This document shows positions 11,355 to 23,649 of a stretch of DNA of 64,000 nt, in pieces. Position 1 is the stretch's first letter. Every line of letters begins with the position of its first letter. The notes beneath the pieces are model-generated. The model did no database searches and was not told the origin of the DNA. It saw nothing but the letters and a program-made list of their open reading frames with translations. Position numbers and translations under genes: made by a program. Origin of the DNA: Paulinella micropora (taxonomy: Eukaryota; Cercozoa; Imbricatea; Euglyphida); assembly GCA_009731375.1 (NCBI GenBank), contig BJOX01000081.1, forward strand, positions 457,062 through 521,061, written 5' to 3'.

Positions 11355-11765
11355 TTCCAGCCCAATGGCCTCAAGGCGTTAAACTGTGACGCCAACTCAT
11401 AACCCTTTGGTGGTAGATGCTGGGGAGGAGGGTCGTTGCGCGCGTAAAAGATCTTAAACTCCGCATATGCTGGTTGATAGCCCAGGACCCAGCAGACACC
11501 AGATTGTTATGGGTGGGGTTTCGAGGCAGCTCTAGCAACCGCGCTTGGTGTATGCACTTGCACATTCGGTGACGTCTTGCAAGAGGTTGCTGGGACTGCG
11601 GAATAACCTCGGCTTAGTGCAGTCTTGCCCTCAGGAGCTCCATCGGTGGCCCCGATCATCAGGCGAGAGACTGACACGGGGGGGGTGGAGGACCTCGAAC
11701 GAGGGTATTGGAGGCTTATGTCCGTTGAGGATATGCCATTAGCTGCATCAGTACGCCTCAGATAT

Positions 11766-11767
<2 letters not shown>
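11355..11767 (+). mobile_element. (ATT)n-anchored retroelement, family D (copy D1)
   Basis: 413 bp, nearly identical to 42525-42937. It begins CAGCCCAATGGCCTCAAGGC and ends CCTCAGATATAG followed by (TATT)n. Both copies sit inside (ATT)n, as do R4/Dong-type LINEs known for TAA-repeat targets. No protein domain was found; probably a LINE 3' end or a SINE. Confidence 0.85.
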
Positions 11768-11827
<60 letters not shown>

Positions 11828-11830
11828 TAC

Positions 11831-11879
<49 letters not shown>

Positions 11880-12061
11880 TTTATTTTTATTATTCATTAT
11901 TATTATTAGTATTATTGGTATTATTATTATTATTTGTGGAACGTCTTGCTATCTCACTGCAACGCGATTAAATTTACCTATCCACATTTATCCATCCATC
12001 CATCAATGCATTATTATTATTATTATTATTATTATTAGTAGTAGTAGTAGTAGTAGTAGTT

Positions 12062-12118
<57 letters not shown>

Positions 12119-12276
12119 TTTTTATTTTTATTATTCATTATTATTATTAGTATTATTGGTATTATTATTATTATTTGTGGAACGTCTTGCTATCTCACTG
12201 CAACGCGATTAAATTTACCTATCCACATTTATCCATCCATCCATCAATGCATTATTATTATTATTATTATTATTAT

Positions 12277-12335
<59 letters not shown>

Positions 12336-12402
12336 TTATCATTGTTATTATTATTATTATTATTATTACTATTATGATTATTTATTCATTTATTTATTTA
12401 TT

Positions 12403-12491
<89 letters not shown>

Positions 12492-12512
12492 TTGTTATTT
12501 TTTTTTTTTAAG
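11768..12512. repeat. (ATT)n/(TAG)n with a 240-bp tandem duplication
   Basis: A block holding TTTGTGGAACGTCTTGC, a degraded piece of exon 8 (VERLAISLQRD), occurs at about 11876-12030 and again at 12116-12275, in the same order with the same flanking repeats. Confidence 0.85.
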
Positions 12513-12607
12513 GCTTGGAGATTGAGTGTTTCCTGGTGGAACGTCTCCCAGTGTCACTCCAACACGACCAACGATCCAGCTTCCACGTTTTGTACCAACT
12601 CTGCCAG
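12513..12607 (+). CDS. Myosin exon 8 (FLVERLPV...FHVLYQLCQ)
   Basis: Reads LEIECFLVERLPVSLQHDQR then SSFHVLYQLCQ, the family pattern IxtYLLEKSRVvxqxxgERnFHIFYqLl. The acceptor is ttttttttaAG and the donor CAG|GTCTCT; phase 1 to 0. Up to five degraded 5' pieces precede it. Confidence 0.9.
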
Positions 12608-12621
12608 GTCTCTAGCAACAG

Positions 12622-12825
12622 AACTTCCTATTTCTTAAGTACAATGAACAATGATTTTAAGCGTTTCGATCTCCGTCAGTGTCCGCATTTACAAACTGTA
12701 TGATGGCTCATTAGAAAGCTCTTGAAGAGAGCTTTCAAACGAGCCACTACACACGCCCTCAAGATCAGAACCGGCTGAGAACGAAGCGTTTGAAGTCATT
12801 GCTCATTATGGTCAAGTACAATGAA
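12622..12825 (-). repeat. Foldback MITE, family G (copy G2)
   Basis: Inverted relative to G1 and G3: begins AACTTCCTATTTCTTAAGTA and ends near TTTGAAGTCATTGCTCATTA, with central AAAGCTC...GAGCTTTC. Confidence 0.75.
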
Positions 12826-13311
12826 TTTCTCAAACTAAGCAAAAATCAAGAATCTCGGCCATATCAATTTTTTTGGCACACACACACACACACAAGTTTT
12901 TTTTTTGTACAAAGACAACGTATTCTGCGGTAAAAAATCACTGGCCGAAATATTTCGCTTGTCGTTAGCTATCTACCTGTCTTGATCTGTCAGACTGCCA
13001 CGAATTCCCGCGGGGGGGGGGGGGGGGGGGGGGGGGGGCCCNNNNNNNNNNNNNNNNNNNNNNNNNNNNNNNNNNNNNNNNNNNNNNNNNNNNNNNNNNN
13101 NNNNNNNNNNNNNNNNNNNNNNNNNNNNNNNNNNNNNNNNNNNNNNNNNNNNNNNNNNNNNNNNNNNNNNNNNNNNNNNNNNNNNNNNNNNNNNNNNNNN
13201 NNNNNNNNNNNNNNNNNNNNNNNNNNNNNNNNNNNNNNNNNNNNNNNNNNNNNNNNNNNNNNNNNNNNNNNNNNNNNNNNNNNNNNNNNNNNNNNNNNNN
13301 NGCTACCCAAG
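12826..13311. other. Repeat debris and a 260-bp assembly gap
   Basis: Holds a (CA)n tract, a dispersed-repeat fragment at 12898-12970, a poly-G run at 13012-13038 and N at 13042-13301. No gene was seen. Confidence 0.85.
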
Positions 13312-13512
13312 CGCAAATTAGAGAAGTTCCTTGTCCTTAACCACAATGAGCAATGATTTCAAACTCTTCGTTCTCAATCGGTTCTGATCTTGAGGGCGTG
13401 TGTAGTTGCTCGTTTGAAAGCTCTCATCAAGAGCTTTCTAATGAGCCACAACACAGGCTGTAGATGCAAAAATTGACTGAGATCGAGGCGCTTGAAGTCA
13501 TTGTTCGGAACT
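13312..13512 (+). repeat. Foldback MITE, family G (copy G3)
   Basis: Same structure and orientation as G1, about 200 bp, with GAGAAGTTCC...GGAACTTCTC ends and central GAAAGCTCTCATCAAGAGCTTTC-type hairpin. Confidence 0.78.
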
Positions 13513-13774
13513 TCTCATGTGTTTTCGGATATGACCAAGCCATATCTCTTCTTACACTATTTCTCTATTTGTCTATTCTTGAATCGCACCAAATTGCCTT
13601 GCCACGCCTATCCAGCCTATCTATCTATTCTATACATACATACGTGCATACATACATACATACATACATCGTACATCGTAAATACATCATGCATGATCAT
13701 ACATACATACATACATGCATACATACACACACACACATACATACATACATACATACATATTCTTTTCTATCTAG

Positions 13775-13844
13775 GAATTCATGTGGTTAGACCTGGAGCG
13801 GTCAAATGCCTTTTCGCTCCCCAATGGGGAGTTGACGCGGGCCG
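13775..13844 (+). CDS. Myosin exon 9 (EFMWLDLERSNAF...)
   Basis: Open in phase 0: EFMWLDLERSNAFSLPNGEL then TRA. The acceptor is ttttctatctAG and the donor GCCG|GTATGA, giving phase 1. It lies where myosins are variable, after FHIFYqLl, so family similarity is weak; support comes from splice sites, phase and non-repeat composition. Confidence 0.7.
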
Positions 13845-14071
13845 GTATGACTATGTATGTATGTATGCATGCATGCATGCATATATGTAGCTATCTCGCT
13901 CGGGCAAAGTCATGTATGTATGTATGTATGTACGTATGTATGTATGTATGTATGCATGTATGTATGTATGCATGTATGTATGTATGTATATCTGTATGCA
14001 TTTATGTATATATGCAGCTATCTCGATCGGGCAAAGTCATAGTCAAAGTACATATGTATGTATTGTATGTA

Positions 14072-14106
<35 letters not shown>

Positions 14107-14517
14107 ATGTATGTATTTATTTATTTATGTATGTAGCTATCTCGATCGGGCAAAGTCATAGTCAAAGTGCATATGTATGTATTGTATGTATGTATGTATG
14201 TATGTACGTATATATGTATGTATGAATGTATGTCTGTATGTATTTATGTATGTATGTAGCTATCTCGATCGGGCAAAGTCATGGTCAAAGTGCATATGTA
14301 TGTATGTATGTACGTACGTACGTATGTATGTATGTATGTATGTATGTATGTATTTATGTATGTATGTAGCTATCTCGATCGGGCAAAGTCATAGTCAAAG
14401 TGCATATGCATGTATGTACGTATGTATGTATGTATGTATTTATGTATGTAGCTATCTCGATCGGGCAAAAGTCATGGTCAAAGTGCATATGTATGTATGT
14501 ATGTATGTATGTACGTA

Positions 14518-14548
<31 letters not shown>

Positions 14549-14660
14549 CTGTATGTATTTATGTATGTATGCAGCTATCTCGATCGGGCAAAATCATAGT
14601 CAAAGTGCATATGTATGTATGTATGTATGTATGTCTGTATGTATTTATGTATGTATGTAG
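13845..14660. repeat. (TATG)n array with seven 5' halves of exon 10
   Basis: The block CTATCTCGATCGGGCAAAGT begins at 13891, 14018, 14137, 14260, 14370, 14452 and 14575. Each follows an acceptor-like TGTAG or TGCAG, and six of the seven end at the same exon position (CAAAGTGCAT or CAAAGTACAT); the first (13891) stops earlier at AGTCAT. Spacing is 80-130 bp. Confidence 0.93.
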
Positions 14661-14732
14661 CTATCTCGATCGGGCAAAGTCATGGTCAAAGTGCATCATC
14701 TCCTACCCCACGCTCACTTAGTCAGTTAACAG
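14661..14732 (+). CDS. Myosin exon 10 (ISIGQSHGQSASS...)
   Basis: 72 bp, phase 1 to 1: ISIGQSHGQSASSPTPRSLS then QLT, Ser-rich and without clear family similarity, as expected in a variable surface segment. The acceptor is atgtatgtAG and the donor CAG|GTATTT. It is the only copy with both halves, lying between arrays of 5' halves and 3' halves. Confidence 0.7.
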
Positions 14733-14750
14733 GTATTTGTATGCGAGAGG

Positions 14751-14797
<47 letters not shown>

Positions 14798-14808
14798 GAG
14801 ATAGATAT

Positions 14809-14866
<58 letters not shown>

Positions 14867-14868
14867 GT

Positions 14869-14944
<76 letters not shown>

Positions 14945-15077
14945 GTAGGTAGGTAGGTAGATGGATAGGTAGGTAGGTAGGTAGTTAGGTAGGTGTTTTC
15001 AAAAAGTCATAGTCAAAGTGCATCATCTTCTACCCCACGCTCACCTAGTAAGTTAACAGGTATTTGTATGTGAGAGG

Positions 15078-15155
<78 letters not shown>

Positions 15156-15477
15156 GCAGGTAGGTAGGTGGATAGGTAGGTACTTAGATGGATAGGTAGG
15201 TAGGTAGGTAGGTAGTTAGGTAGGTAGTTAGGTAGGTGTTTTCAAAAAGTCATAGTCAAAGTGCATCATCTTCTACCCCACGCTCACCTAGTAAGTTAAC
15301 AGATATTGGTATGTGAGAGGAGATAGATAGATAGGTAGGTAGGTAGGTAGGTAGGTAGATGGATAGCAAGGTAGGTAGGTAGGCAGGTAGGTAGTTGTTT
15401 AAAAAAGTCCTAGTCAAAGTGCATCATCTTCTACCCCACGCTCACCTAGTAAGTTAACAGGTATTTGTATGTGAGAG

Positions 15478-15552
<75 letters not shown>

Positions 15553-15749
15553 GTAGGTAGGTAGATGGATAGGTAGGTAGGTAGGTAGGGTAGTTAGGTA
15601 GGTGTTTTCAAAAAGTAATAGTCAAAGTGCATCATCTTCTACCCCACGCTCACCTAGTAAGTTAACAGGTATTTGCATGTGAGAGGAGATAGATAGATAG
15701 ATAGATAGGTAGATAGATAGATAGATAAGCGTCCTGGTGGAGTTAGATG

Positions 15750-15823
<74 letters not shown>

Positions 15824-15868
15824 GAGATAGAGAGATAGATAGATGGATTAGCGTCCTGGTGGAGTTAT

Positions 15869-15946
<78 letters not shown>

Positions 15947-16050
15947 GGTAGGTAGGTAGGTAGGTGGGTGGATGAATAGGTAGGTAGGTAAGTAGTTAGG
16001 TAGATGCATCTTCTTCTACCGCACGCTCTCACCTAGTGAGTTAAAAGGTA
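14733..16050. repeat. (GATA)n/(GGTA)n array with five 3' halves of exon 10
   Basis: The block AAAGTCATAGTCAAAGTGCA...AGTTAACAG|GTATTTG recurs at 15002-15059, 15244-15302 (donor GT mutated to AT), 15403-15460, 15610-15668 and, shorter, 16005-16048. Copies contain an internal CTAGTAAGT, a second strong donor. A 17-bp GCGTCCTGGTGGAGTTA block occurs at 15729 and 15850. Confidence 0.92.
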
Positions 16051-16075
16051 TTGTATGTCTTTGTCTGTATTTATC

Positions 16076-16114
<39 letters not shown>

Positions 16115-16188
16115 ATGTTTGTATTTATCTCTATGTTTGTATATTTATCTCTATGTTTGTATTTATCTCTATGTTTGTATATGTTATC

Positions 16189-16237
<49 letters not shown>

Positions 16238-16354
16238 ATATCATCAGTTGATCTCATCACTTACTCCACGGAGCGAACCAAGGCCACTTGAGGTGTCACT
16301 GACCCTCCCTTGGGCTTGGTTTTTTTGAAATGGATGCCATCTGTCGACAGAGAA
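16051..16354. repeat. (TATC)n and TTTGTATTTATCTCTATG repeats
   Basis: An 18-mer-like TATCTCTATGTTTGTAT repeat and (TATC)n. Unique sequence at 16248-16330 starts after ATCAG and has a GAG|GTGTCA donor, but its open phase does not fit the neighbours (see rejected items). Confidence 0.75.
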
Positions 16355-16784
16355 TTAGGGGATGGTGTGGGTGTGCTGGGCCCGTGGTGGGGTGCCTTAT
16401 GTGTGCCTAGCCATACGCCTATAAGTCACATGCTGAAATAGCGACGGGAAGCACAATCCTGTTCCCTCAGGGTGCCCTTTCTCGCTTGTTGAGCCCGGAA
16501 TAAAACCCACAGTGCTCTGTCGGTTTATACTAGACTGTCGACAGTCTCGAAACTCCATCTGCTTACTGGGTCCTCTGTAATGGAGGTGGGAGCTCGTTCT
16601 GCAAGGGGCGCTTATGGAACGAGCCCTGGCCCCGCCTGGTACTAGGGAGGTTCGGTATCGCCTGTATCAGTCCCTTCCGTGCAAACATCACGGCTTAGCT
16701 GGGCATCGGGTTAAGACTTTACCCACAGACTTGGTTGACGAAATCAGAAGCTCCTTTTTTCTGACATTATTCGATATCTCATCT
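16355..16784 (+). mobile_element. Family A retroelement (copy A5)
   Basis: From TTAGGGGATGGTGTGGG to CGATATCTCATCTATCTATG. Nearly as long as A3 and colinear with it. Confidence 0.88.
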
Positions 16785-16925
16785 ATCTATGTATTTGTCT
16801 CTATGTTTGTATACGTTATGTGTGTATTATCTCTATGTTTGTATTATCTCTATGTTTGTATATGTCATGTGTGTATTATCTCTATGTTTGTATTATCTCT
16901 ATGTATGTGTATGTTATGTGTGTAG

Positions 16926-16969
16926 ATTTGAGCTTAAAGACTCAAATACTCGATTTGCAGTTGGCGCCG
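16926..16969 (+). CDS. Possible myosin exon 11 (LSLKTQILDLQLAP)
   Basis: Flanked by tgtgtAG and GCCG|GTATCT; with phase 1 in and 0 out it reads (D)LSLKTQILDLQLAP. It is unique, non-repeat sequence in the right place, but no family motif is visible. Confidence 0.55.
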
Positions 16970-17130
16970 GTATCTATGTATGCATGTATGTATGTATGTA
17001 TGTGTGTGTGTATGTATGTATGCATGTATTTATCTGTTTGTACGTTGGTATACATGTATCTATCTATCTATCTACCTATATATATATCTATCTATCTATC
17101 TGTCTATCTATCTATCTACCTATCTACCTA

Positions 17131-17169
<39 letters not shown>

Positions 17170-17205
17170 TTCTTTTNNNNNNNNNNCTATGATTTATTCG
17201 TTCAG
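16970..17205. repeat. (TATG)n, (TATC)n, poly-C and a 10-N gap
   Basis: Simple repeats ending in a poly-C run (17132-17169) next to N at 17177-17186. Confidence 0.88.
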
Positions 17206-17250
17206 GCTGCTACCTTCCACTACCTACACCATTCACCCCCTGACGACCAG
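17206..17250 (+). CDS. Myosin exon 12 (AATFHYLHHSPPDDQ)
   Basis: 15 codons, phase 0 to 0, with acceptor attcgttcAG and donor CAG|GTACAT. FHYLHHS...DD fits the myosin Y-x-YLNQS...dD stretch after the IFYQLL helix. Confidence 0.72.
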
Positions 17251-17277
17251 GTACATGCTTGTATGTTTAATAATTTC

Positions 17278-17434
17278 CCGGTCGCCTCCACAAAATATGG
17301 TCAGGTTACCGATAAAAACTACATATGCGGCCGAGCCAAATTTGGCGTGTTTTGCGGGCCCGGCCGGCGCCGGCGGGCCGGGCCGGCTCTCCCGCAAAAT
17401 ATGCCAAATTTGTGGCTAGCCGCATAAATATGCT
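17278..17434 (+). repeat. GC-rich double-hairpin MITE, family E (copy E1)
   Basis: One stem is formed by TTTGGCGTGTTTTGCGGG and CCCGCAAAATATGCCAAA around a GGCC-rich core; the other arm pair (GGTTACCGATAAAA) is only half present. Seven related copies lie in the window. Confidence 0.82.
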
Positions 17435-17528
17435 ATTGAAGTTGGGGAATCAAGTTTCCTTGTTCCATCCTTTGCTTTTTGGAGGGAGACGATCACCAGC
17501 TTTGTGTGTGTGTGTGTGTGTGTGTCTC

Positions 17529-17582
<54 letters not shown>

Positions 17583-17697
17583 GGGGGGGGGGGGGGGGGG
17601 NNNNNNNNNNGTGCAATTTGCATGTTTTGTATGAACACTCCACTGTTTGTATATATGTATGTATGTATTTGTTCATGTGTATGCATGATTGCACCAG
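17435..17697. other. Intron with (TG)n, poly-T, poly-G and a 10-N gap
   Basis: Repeats, with N at 17601-17610 between poly-G and unique sequence. No exon was recognised at 17440-17500. Confidence 0.8.
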
Positions 17698-17715
17698 GAG
17701 TGGATCGAGGAAGAG
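17698..17715 (+). CDS. Possible 18-bp microexon (EWIEEE)
   Basis: GAGTGGATCGAGGAAGAG lies between gcaccAG and GTATGT and keeps phase 0. EWIEEE would follow PPDDQ, where myosins have an acidic D-x-x-eF stretch. It is too short for certainty. Confidence 0.5.
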
Positions 17716-18072
17716 GTATGTATGTATGTGTGGATAGATGGATAGATGGGTTAGATGTCCCTGCGTGTGTGTATATGTATATGTATTATGTATATGTTAT
17801 GGTAGGCTGCTTTCCCGAGTAACGGCTCGATACAGTCGACGGAGGGAGTTTTCCCGCGTAACGGTTCGATACAGTCGACGGAGGGGTCGCCCGGCCGGTC
17901 CCTGTCGGGCAAAGGTGGATATTTTCTTGATCTTCTTCTTCTTCTTCTTCTTCTTCTTCTTCTTCTTTTTTTATATATATATATTTTTTTTTCTTCTTCT
18001 TCTTCGTCTTCTTCTTCTTCTGCTGCTGCTGCTTCTTCTTCCTCTCTCTCTCTCTCTCTCTCCATCTCTCTT

Positions 18073-18120
<48 letters not shown>

Positions 18121-18162
18121 NNNNNNNNNNCACACACACACACGCACACTTATTTATCTATG
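17716..18162. repeat. 35-bp tandem duplication, (TTC)n, poly-C and gap
   Basis: GTAACGGCTCGATACAGTCG and its neighbour (about 17812-17848 and 17849-17884) form a GC-rich tandem pair of unknown role. (TTC)n/(CT)n follow, then poly-C beside N at 18121-18130. Confidence 0.8.
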
Positions 18163-18242
18163 TCTGGTAAAAAGGGGAAGGGGCGTCGGGGGAACAAGCC
18201 GGTTGGGACAGCACTAGCAACGGCCGCAGCGTTACAGGACAA
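18163..18242 (+). CDS. Myosin exon 14 ([12 protein letters not shown]...[10 protein letters not shown])
   Basis: Reads [20 protein letters not shown] then AAALQD with donor ACAA|GTATCT, leaving phase 2 as exon 15 needs. The 5' border is not visible because a gap and (CA)n precede it; the acceptor could also be internal (gggacAG). It is a basic stretch followed by a helix, and corresponds to the region before HLGN. Confidence 0.62.
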
Positions 18243-18243
18243 G

Positions 18244-18300
<57 letters not shown>

Positions 18301-18438
18301 GTCTATCCATCTATCTATCTGTCTATCTGTTTGTCTATCTGTCTGTCTATCTATCTATCCATCTATCTATCTATCTGTTTGTCTATCTGTCTGTCTATCT
18401 ATCTACACAGATATATAGATAGATAGATAGATAGATAT

Positions 18439-18498
<60 letters not shown>

Positions 18499-18623
18499 AG
18501 ATAGATAGATAGATAGATGGGACAGTATTAGCAACGGCCGCAGCGTTGCAGGACAAGTATCTAATCTATCTATCTAATCTATCTATCTAATCTATCTATC
18601 TATCTATTCTATCTATCTATCTA

Positions 18624-18659
<36 letters not shown>

Positions 18660-18694
18660 GTCTATCTATCTGTCTATCTATCTATCTATCTATT

Positions 18695-18750
<56 letters not shown>

Positions 18751-18779
18751 CGTCTATCTATCTATCTATCTATCTATCC

Positions 18780-18852
<73 letters not shown>

Positions 18853-18868
18853 CCCGCACATTCGGCAG
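18243..18868. repeat. (TATC)n/(GATA)n with one 3' fragment of exon 14
   Basis: The block GACAGTATTAGCAACGGCCG at 18519-18555 encodes [10 protein letters not shown] and keeps the ACAA|GTATCT donor. Strand of the repeat flips between TATC and GATA at 18415. Confidence 0.88.
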
Positions 18869-18906
18869 TGATGCTTTCGACAAGCGACTGACTGAACTTG
18901 CCATAC
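18869..18906 (+). CDS. Myosin exon 15 ([12 protein letters not shown])
   Basis: Completes AA|T (Asn) and reads [12 protein letters not shown], ending in phase 1. The acceptor is cattcggcAG and the donor ATAC|GTCTAT. It fits the D-a-x-x-F-x-x-x-x-x-A-L stretch that precedes the HLGN helix. Confidence 0.78.
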
Positions 18907-19302
<396 letters not shown>

Positions 19303-19341
19303 GTGAGTTAACGACAACCCTGAATGCGCTGCAATCCACTG
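19303..19341 (+). CDS. Myosin exon 16 ([12 protein letters not shown])
   Basis: Phase 1 to 1, reading [13 protein letters not shown]. Using the second AG of CTAGGTAG avoids an in-frame TGA. The donor is ACTG|GTATGT. Together with exons 15 and 17 it builds the AL-x-x-x-G-L-x-x-D-Q-I helix. Confidence 0.78.
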
Positions 19342-20460
<1,119 letters not shown>

Positions 20461-21423
20461 TTTATACATACATATACTTATACACATACACATATACATA
20501 CACATACATATACACATATACATATACATATACATATACACACACACACATACACATATACATATACATATACATATACGTATACATACGCATACACATA
20601 TGCATAGACACATACTCAGACACAGATATATATATATACATACACATACACATACACATACATAGACACAGATACACACTTGTTGTATGTACGTTAGATT
20701 TGGACATCTGCATCACATACATACACATATACATGTATACATACACATACTCATACACATATACATATACATATGCATACACAGATACACACTTGTTGTA
20801 ATGTACGTTAGGTTTGGACAAAGATCAGATCGCTTACATCTGCATCATATACATGCACATATACATATATACATACAAATACACATACACATACATATAT
20901 ACATATACACATACACAGAAACAGCTACATGTTAGGTTTGGACATCATATACAAATACATATACATATACATATACATATGCAAACACATACACATACAT
21001 ATACACATATGCATATACACATACACAGACACGTACACATACACAGACCAGATCGCTTACATCTGCATCATATACATACACATATACATATATAGATATA
21101 CATACAAATACACATAAACACTGACACATACACAGACATATACTTGTTGTATGTATGCTAGGATTGGACAAAGACCAGATCACTAACATCTCCATCATAT
21201 TCATACACATATACATACACATTCACATATTCATATACACATACACAGACACATACTTGTTGTATGTATGTTAGGTTTGTTCTGCATACACATATACATA
21301 TATACATATACATATACATACACATACACATACACTATTCATATACACATACACAGACACATACTTGTTGTATGTATGTTAGGTTTGGACATCTGCATCA
21401 TATACATACACATATTCATATAT
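20461..21423. repeat. (ACATAT)n-type array with 5' copies of exon 17
   Basis: TACACATA repeats carry starts of exon 17 after CGTTAG or GCTAG at 20697, 20812, 20936, 21046, 21162, 21274 and 21383. The fullest read [12 protein letters not shown]. All stop before LASLLHLGN. Confidence 0.9.
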
Positions 21424-21844
21424 GAAATATCGACTAATGTCAGAAAAAAGGAGCTTCTGATTTCGTCAACCAGGAAGTCTGTGGGTAAAGTATTAACCCG
21501 ATGCCCAGCTAAGCCGTGATGTTTGCACGGAAGGGACTGATACAGGCAATACCAAAGCTCCCTAGTACCAGGCGGGGCCAGGGCTCGTTCCATAAAGCGC
21601 CCCTTGCAGAACGAGCTCCCACCTCCATTACAGAGGGCCCAGTAAGCAGATGGAGTTTCGAGACTGTTCGACAGTCTAGTATAAACCGACAGAGCACTGT
21701 GGGTTTTATTCCGGGCTCAACAAGCGAGAAAGGGCACCCTGAGGGAACAGGATTGTGCTTCCCGTCGCTATTTCGGCATATGACTTATAGGCGTATGGCT
21801 AGGCAAACAAAAGGCACCTCACCACGGGCCCAGCACACCCACAC

Positions 21845-21845
<1 letters not shown>
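21424..21845 (-). mobile_element. Family A retroelement, reverse orientation (copy A6)
   Basis: The only minus-strand copy. Its 3' end (CGATATTTCAT) abuts ATATGAATATG, not (ATCT)n, while its 5' end abuts (TCTA)n. It is nearly full length. Confidence 0.88.
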
Positions 21846-21892
<47 letters not shown>

Positions 21893-21909
21893 GTAGGTAG
21901 GTAGGTAGG

Positions 21910-21960
<51 letters not shown>

Positions 21961-22145
21961 CATACACAGACACATACTTGTTGTATGTATGCTAGGGTTG
22001 GACAAAGACCAGATCGCTAACATCTGCATCATATACATACACATATACATATATACATACATACAAGTGTGTGTCTGTGTATGTGTACGTGTATATGTGT
22101 ATTGGTATGTATATCTATATATGTATATGTGTATGTATATGTCAG
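21846..22145. repeat. (GATA)n and TACACATA repeats with one 5' copy of exon 17
   Basis: The copy at 21996-22032 reads [12 protein letters not shown] and joins ATACACATA repeat. Confidence 0.88.
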
Positions 22146-22216
22146 GGTTGGACAAAGACCAGATCGCTAACATCTGCACCATCTTAGCCTCACTGCTGCA
22201 TCTCGGAAATGTGGAG
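22146..22216 (+). CDS. Myosin exon 17 (LLHLGNVE)
   Basis: Reads [20 protein letters not shown] then GNVE, the family signature IxxilAaiLHLGNixF. The acceptor is tatgtcAG and the donor GAG|GTCTAC; phase 1 to 0. 5' fragments lie upstream and 3' fragments downstream. Confidence 0.95.
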
Positions 22217-22401
22217 GTCTACCTATCTATATATCTATCGATCTATCTACCTATGTATCTATCTATCTATCTATCTATCTACCTTTTAGCCTCACTGCTG
22301 CATCTTGGAAATGTGGAGGTCTACCTACCTACCTACCTATCTATCTATCTATCTATCTACATTTTAGCCTCGTTGCTGCATCTGGGGAAAGTGGATGTCA
22401 T

Positions 22402-22444
<43 letters not shown>
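22217..22444. repeat. (TATC)n/(TACC)n with two 3' copies of exon 17
   Basis: TTAGCCTCACTGCTGCATCT blocks at 22288-22318 and 22366-22398 encode [10 protein letters not shown] and [10 protein letters not shown], with donors GTCTAC and GTCATT. Confidence 0.92.
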
Positions 22445-22445
<1 letters not shown>

Positions 22446-22521
22446 GCACAGTACACAAATTGCTGTTTGGTGTGAAACTGCGTTCCTTTGCAAGGACTAC
22501 ATCCTTTGGCGATATCTCATC
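22445..22521 (+). mobile_element. RLE-type LINE, terminal 77 bp (copy B2)
   Basis: Matches the last bases of B1/B3/B4, from TGCACAGTACACAAATT to GGCGATATCTCATC, between two (TATC)n tracts. It is extremely 5' truncated. Confidence 0.88.
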
Positions 22522-22532
22522 TATCTAACTTA

Positions 22533-22572
<40 letters not shown>

Positions 22573-22586
22573 TTATCTATCTATAG

Positions 22587-22616
22587 GTGGGTACTGACCC
22601 CCTCGGCTATGCGCAG
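22587..22616 (+). CDS. Myosin exon 18 ([10 protein letters not shown])
   Basis: 30 bp, phase 0 to 0, between tctatAG and GTCTAA. It extends HLGNVE by [10 protein letters not shown]. One degraded copy lies downstream. Confidence 0.7.
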
Positions 22617-22620
22617 GTCT

Positions 22621-22673
<53 letters not shown>

Positions 22674-22732
22674 CGATAGATAGATAGATAGATAAGTATG
22701 TGGTACTGGCCCCCTCGGCAATGCGCAGGTCT

Positions 22733-22785
<53 letters not shown>

Positions 22786-22790
22786 GGATG

Positions 22791-22839
<49 letters not shown>

Positions 22840-22895
22840 GTAGATGGATAGATAGATGGATAGATATGTCCCTAGTTTGTTTATTATTATTACTA

Positions 22896-22985
<90 letters not shown>
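22617..22985. repeat. (GATA)n and (ATT)n with a copy of exon 18
   Basis: 22695-22728 (GTGGTACTGGCCCCCTCGGC...CAG|GTCTTA) is a one-base-shifted copy of exon 18. (GATA)n follows and then (ATT)n from 22896. Confidence 0.85.
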
Positions 22986-22986
<1 letters not shown>

Positions 22987-23585
22987 AACCGCCATTTTTT
23001 GCACCCCCTGTCCACACAAATCATGGTTTGTGGGAACCAGGAGGACTTGGGAGCTCATATTGACAGGGTGGCTAGCCCCAGACTTGATCTTGATGTTGGT
23101 ATATATATTGTTTTTTTTTTTTTTTTTTTGAATTCGCGCAAATGTGTGCGTTTAGGTGAGTGTCCTGAATGCCAAAATCCCCCCCCCCCCCCCTTTTGGG
23201 GGGGGGGGGTACTTGCCGGTACCTCCGGCAATGTCGACGGCGGACGTACCCCACGCGAATTAGCCGGCACCAAAATGAATGGCTGAGAATGCTCCAAGTC
23301 TCTAAGATATGCCGGAAGGGTTCATGCCGGTTACCTCCGGCGATTGAACGTACCCTGTCGAAGAGGGGGTCCGGGGGGCCTTCCCCCGAGAAACCCAGTC
23401 CCGCAATTGTTCGTGCCCGAAGCAAATTTGCCGGCACCAAAATGAATGGCTGAGAATGCTCCAACGCTGTAAAAGTTGTGCATGTGAAAAGGAGAGGAAA
23501 AGCGACCTTGGGGGGGGGGGGGGGNNNNNNNNNNTTACTATTATTATTACTATTATTATTATTGTTATTATTATTGTTATTATTA

Positions 23586-23623
<38 letters not shown>

Positions 23624-23649
23624 ATAATTTTTGTTGTTGCCCTGCATAG
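22986..23649. repeat. Mosaic of dispersed repeats (family F) and gaps
   Basis: Contains AATCATGGTTTGTGGGAACC-type sequence also found at 23903 and 24040 and inverted at 24650 and 24840, plus GCCGGTACCTCCGGC modules with poly-C/poly-G at 23180-23208 and N at 23525-23534. (ATT)n follows. No exon was seen. Confidence 0.78.

Noticed and set aside
13891-14732. CRISPR-like regular array of a conserved block and spacers
   Set aside because: The conserved block is a coding fragment of the adjacent exon and the spacers are microsatellite; the genome is eukaryotic with introns and LINEs.
16248-16292. Candidate exon LISSLTPRSEPRPLE between ATCAG and GAG|GTGTCA
   Set aside because: It is open only in phase 0 while the neighbouring exons need phase 1; phase 1 has a TGA. 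Not included.
17812-17914. GC-rich open stretch RVTARYSRRR... as an exon
   Set aside because: It is a 35-bp tandem duplication with no myosin similarity and no convincing acceptor.
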